Shown here piece by piece: positions 37,842 through 39,528 of a DNA stretch of 39,528 nt. Origin of the DNA: Gammaproteobacteria bacterium (GTDB lineage: Bacteria; Pseudomonadota; Gammaproteobacteria; Xanthomonadales; SZUA-36); NCBI GenBank assembly GCA_021772915.1, contig JAJFLB010000002.1:1-39528 (forward strand). Reading direction: 5' to 3'. Under the pieces are notes generated by a model that saw only the letters and a list, made by a program, of their open reading frames with translations, was not told the DNA's origin and made no database searches. The position numbers and the translations under genes were made by a program. Each line of letters begins with the position of its first letter. The stretch's first letter is position 1.

Positions 37842-38059
37842 TGATCTACAGAGCTATCGAAGAGTCTGTTTGGCACATTCTGGACGGCGACGACTTCCCT
37901 GAAGGCGACCCCGCACCGATTCTGTGTGGCCGAGAGACGGGTACAGCGATCATCTTTCCTGGCTCGCCGCAGAACCGCCCAGCCAATTGCCCAGCTTGTT
38001 TGCGTCTGGCGGCTTCGGCCAACGCTCTCGGGGAGGTGCCCGAAGATGAGCGGCATTGA
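37841..38059 (+). CDS. Small protein with zinc knuckle and GEVPEDE end
   Basis: A 72-aa product from ATG 37841 (GTG 37838 is one codon earlier). It starts MIYRAIEESVWHILDGDDFP and has CGRETG and CPACLRLA as zinc-ligand candidates, then ends ALGEVPEDERH. The end comes from junction cassette B. No family recognised, though small CxxC proteins of this kind are frequent in actinophages. Confidence 0.55.
   Translation: MIYRAIEESVWHILDGDDFPEGDPAPILCGRETGTAIIFPGSPQNRPANCPACLRLAASANALGEVPEDERH
38024..38050. repeat. Junction cassette B, copy 1
   Basis: A 27-base unit, identical to 38407-38433, whose last 24 bases recur at 38208-38231. It encodes (A)LGEVPEDE, contains GGGGAGG as ribosome binding site, and the ATG of the next gene. 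Confidence 0.9.
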
Positions 38060-38234
38060 GTCACATCGACGGGCGATGGCCGCACAACTTCTCACCCTCG
38101 CCAACCAAGCGACCGAAGCCGTGTACCTCGACGAAGAACGGGGCGGCGTAACCGAAGTCAGGGTGTCATTCACGATTCCAGAGATCGATGTAATCGCCGG
38201 TTTATTGCTCGGGGAGGTGCCCGAAGATGAGTGA
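38046..38234 (+). CDS. Hypothetical 62-aa protein with GEVPEDE end
   Basis: Starts MSGIESHRRAMAAQLLTLAN; helical start, strand-like middle (VTEVRVSFTIPEIDVIAG), end LLGEVPEDE from junction cassette B copy 2. Translation start lies in cassette B copy 1. Function unknown. Confidence 0.6.
   Translation: MSGIESHRRAMAAQLLTLANQATEAVYLDEERGGVTEVRVSFTIPEIDVIAGLLLGEVPEDE
38208..38231. repeat. Junction cassette B, copy 2
   Basis: A 24-base copy of the cassette (CTCGGGGAGGTGCCCGAAG followed by ATGAG). Confidence 0.9.
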
Positions 38235-38436
38235 CGAGACGCCGATGGCACACTCGCACACCCGACGAGACGGCACGCCATGCCCATACCTCTCAGTTGT
38301 GGAAGGTGGCGTGTGGGTCTGTAATAAGTGCGGAAACGTGGGGACAATTGATGATGAGTTGGCCGAGCGGCAACAGGCTGCAATCGGACGACTAGTACGA
38401 AACACGGCTCTCGGGGAGGTGCCCGAAGATGAGTGA
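38227..38436 (+). CDS. Small zinc-ribbon-like protein with GEVPEDE end
   Basis: A 69-aa product starting MSDETPMAHSHTRRDGTPCP. Cysteines at CPYL and VCNKCGNVG form a likely ribbon (C plus C-x2-C). Ends ALGEVPEDE from cassette B copy 3. Function unknown. Confidence 0.6.
   Translation: MSDETPMAHSHTRRDGTPCPYLSVVEGGVWVCNKCGNVGTIDDELAERQQAAIGRLVRNTALGEVPEDE
38407..38433. repeat. Junction cassette B, copy 3
   Basis: Exact 27-base copy of 38024-38050, joining the 38227 and 38429 genes. Confidence 0.9.
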
Positions 38437-38818
38437 CATCGTGACACGTTTGCGAGCCGAGAATCACCAGTTACGGGAAGGCAACGGGATGGTCGAAGCC
38501 CAGCTTGCTGAGGCTGTCGACGCGCTTGCCCAAGCCCGAGCCGAGATCAAGCTATGGGAACAGGCCCCTGATCAGCACCTCTCCTATCAGGGAGGCCCGC
38601 ACCCATGCTGCAAGTGTGAGACGTGTACCCGTGCTTACACGGCAGAGGGACGGCTTGCTGAGGCTGTCGCTGCGCTGAGGCCCTTCGCTGCATGGATTGA
38701 CCTTCAGACCGTACCCACAAAGATGCCTGGTCACCCTGATTGGGTCATCGCCGCTGAGGTTGTGGCCCGCTACGACCGTGACAATCCTGTCACACCCGAC
38801 CCGATCGAGGAGTTGTGA
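38429..38818 (+). CDS. Coiled-coil protein with CxxC
   Basis: A 129-aa protein: MSDIVTRLRAENHQLREGNG and QLAEAVDALAQARAEIKLWE form a coiled coil, then CCKCETCTRAYT a zinc-type cluster, then RLAEAVAALRPFAAW. The LAEAV(D/A)AL parts are encoded by near-identical DNA (38502 and 38654), an internal duplication. Starts in cassette B. Function unknown. Confidence 0.6.
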   Translation: MSDIVTRLRAENHQLREGNGMVEAQLAEAVDALAQARAEIKLWEQAPDQHLSYQGGPHPCCKCETCTRAYTAEGRLAEAVAALRPFAAWIDLQTVPTKMPGHPDWVIAAEVVARYDRDNPVTPDPIEEL

Positions 38819-39099
38819 CAATGCCTGAACCCACCCGCACCATCACACTGAGCGAGGCCGACTGTCTGACGTTGGAGAACTGGCAGTGGAAAGAGGACGA
38901 CATCTTCTTTCGTGTCAGAGAGGCCGTTATCGCTGCCCGCCCTGCGCCCTGCGTGAAACTAGGAGAAGAGACCTACAGCCAGGCACATGACGGCAGTTGG
39001 ATGCACGGTAGCTGTTGGGACGGCCCTGCCTCATGGCGGGCCATGGCCTTGAATCGCATCTACGAGTTGGAGAACCCCGACCCGAAGGAGGCGCCGTGA
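38815..39099 (+). CDS. Hypothetical 94-aa protein
   Basis: From GTG 38815, overlapping the previous stop (ATG 38821 is an alternative). Starts MTMPEPTRTITLSEADCLTL; WQWKEDDIFFRVREAVIAAR and WDGPASWRAMALNRIYELEN are Trp-rich helices. Ends in a GGAGGCGCCGTGA junction. No family recognised. Confidence 0.55.
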   Translation: MTMPEPTRTITLSEADCLTLENWQWKEDDIFFRVREAVIAARPAPCVKLGEETYSQAHDGSWMHGSCWDGPASWRAMALNRIYELENPDPKEAP

Positions 39100-39272
39100 C
39101 CACCACCAAATCTTGGCGCAAGAACTGGCGCATCGGGCGAGTCCAGTTCGGTTGGCACGTCCACAAGCACACCTACTATCAGGGCGATCATCGTCTCGTG
39201 ATTCATCCCACGTTCATCATCGACTACGGGAGACGCCGTGACCGACCGAAGAGGTTTACAAATGACACTTAA
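39096..39272 (+). CDS. Hypothetical 58-aa basic protein
   Basis: From GTG 39096, starting MTTTKSWRKNWRIGRVQFGW and continuing HVHKHTYYQGDHRLVIHPTF. The end (IIDYGRRRDRPKRF) reads through a GGAGACGCCGTGA junction in another frame from the usual one, so this gene runs 35 bases into the next. A frame change near its end is possible. Confidence 0.5.
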   Translation: MTTTKSWRKNWRIGRVQFGWHVHKHTYYQGDHRLVIHPTFIIDYGRRRDRPKRFTNDT

Positions 39273-39381
39273 CGAGCGGTGTCCCAGATGCGATTCCCCC
39301 GCCCCGCATCTTCATCCAGCGATGCAGTTCGAAGGCGAAGTGCAGCCCTGTTCGCATCCTTACCACGAGGAGACGCCGTGA
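39238..39381 (+). CDS. Small zinc-binding protein, CPRC type
   Basis: A 47-aa product starting at GTG 39238 in a junction repeat (ATG 39262 would give 39 aa): MTDRRGLQMTLNERCPRCDS then PAPHLHPAMQFEGEVQPCSH and PYHEETP. The CPRC and later C-x2-x-H pattern is a zinc knuckle of a small protein type that I recall from other phages. Ends in another GGAGACGCCGTGA junction leading to the join gene. Confidence 0.6.
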   Translation: MTDRRGLQMTLNERCPRCDSPAPHLHPAMQFEGEVQPCSHPYHEETP

Positions 39382-39528
39382 CTAGCGAGTACGGATGTTG
39401 GCTCTACCCCGACTGCCAAGCTGAGTCGACCGACGCCGATGTCGACGTCTGGTATGTGGGCCACATGGACGGCCAAAGCCACTTCGCCTGCCCCGATCAC
39501 GCCGACACACTCTGGAACCCATCCCCGA
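39378..39528 (+). CDS. Small cysteine-rich protein, 5' part of gene crossing the join
   Basis: GTG 39378 starts a gene that continues at base 1 of the window and stops at 176-178; the window end lies inside it because of the 140-bp overlap. See the entry at 1-178 for its features. Confidence 0.7.
   Translation, partial: MTSEYGCWLYPDCQAESTDADVDVWYVGHMDGQSHFACPDHADTLWNPSP
39389..39528. repeat. Terminal direct repeat, right copy
   Basis: Exact copy of 1-140; an assembly overlap of a circular molecule or circular permutation. Confidence 0.95.

Overview
The window is one complete circular (or circularly permuted) genome of a tailed, siphovirus-like phage. Bases 1-140 are repeated exactly as 39389-39528, so the unique sequence is 39388 bp and one small gene runs across the join. 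The DNA is GC-rich, genes are tightly packed with ATGA or GTGA stop/start overlaps, GTG starts are common, and the HNH / small terminase / large terminase order plus the HK97-type head genes are those of phages of Actinobacteria. The host is therefore probably an actinobacterium; nothing in the sequence names it.

Layout. (1) 1680-18604, plus strand: HNH endonuclease, terminase, portal, protease, capsid, a decoration-enzyme insert of two glycosyltransferase genes and two SAM methyltransferases (7651-11403), head-tail connectors, two related tail-tube-like proteins, frameshifted tail chaperone, tape measure, minor tail protein and a fibre-head-like protein. (2) 18538-19462, minus strand: an operon of very small genes with one helix-turn-helix protein and a truncated copy of its own start. 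(3) 19626-21690, plus: lysis region with a lipoprotein, small membrane proteins, an amidase endolysin and an HEXXH protein. (4) 21928-26010, plus: a sulfotransferase-like P-loop protein and a set of virion or fibre proteins, one with a Pro/Glu/Ser-rich linker and one with about eight 22-residue beta-type repeats. (5) 26110-27397: a DNA-binding protein and a calcineurin-like phosphoesterase, closed by a strong terminator.

(6) 27489-30773 is a 3.3-kb transposon with perfect 23-bp inverted ends, an intact IS1595-family transposase and at least five passenger genes, among them a DUF5343-like protein and an overlapping two-gene minus-strand unit laid out like a toxin-antitoxin pair. It splits a minus-strand Cro/CI-type repressor gene: joining the two flanks restores one 62-codon reading frame. 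No integrase was found, so the phage is either a lytic derivative or lives without integration.

(7) 30998 through the join to 1595, plus: roughly 37 small early genes in one overlapping train. Its core is a replication and recombination set (RecT-like annealing protein, two tandem DnaA-domain-IV-like proteins, a replication initiator with internal iterons, RusA-like resolvase, HNH nuclease). The rest (37145-39381 and 1-1595) is an array of short, often zinc-ribbon, proteins whose gene junctions are copies of a few short cassettes that carry the end of one gene, the ribosome binding site and the start of the next.
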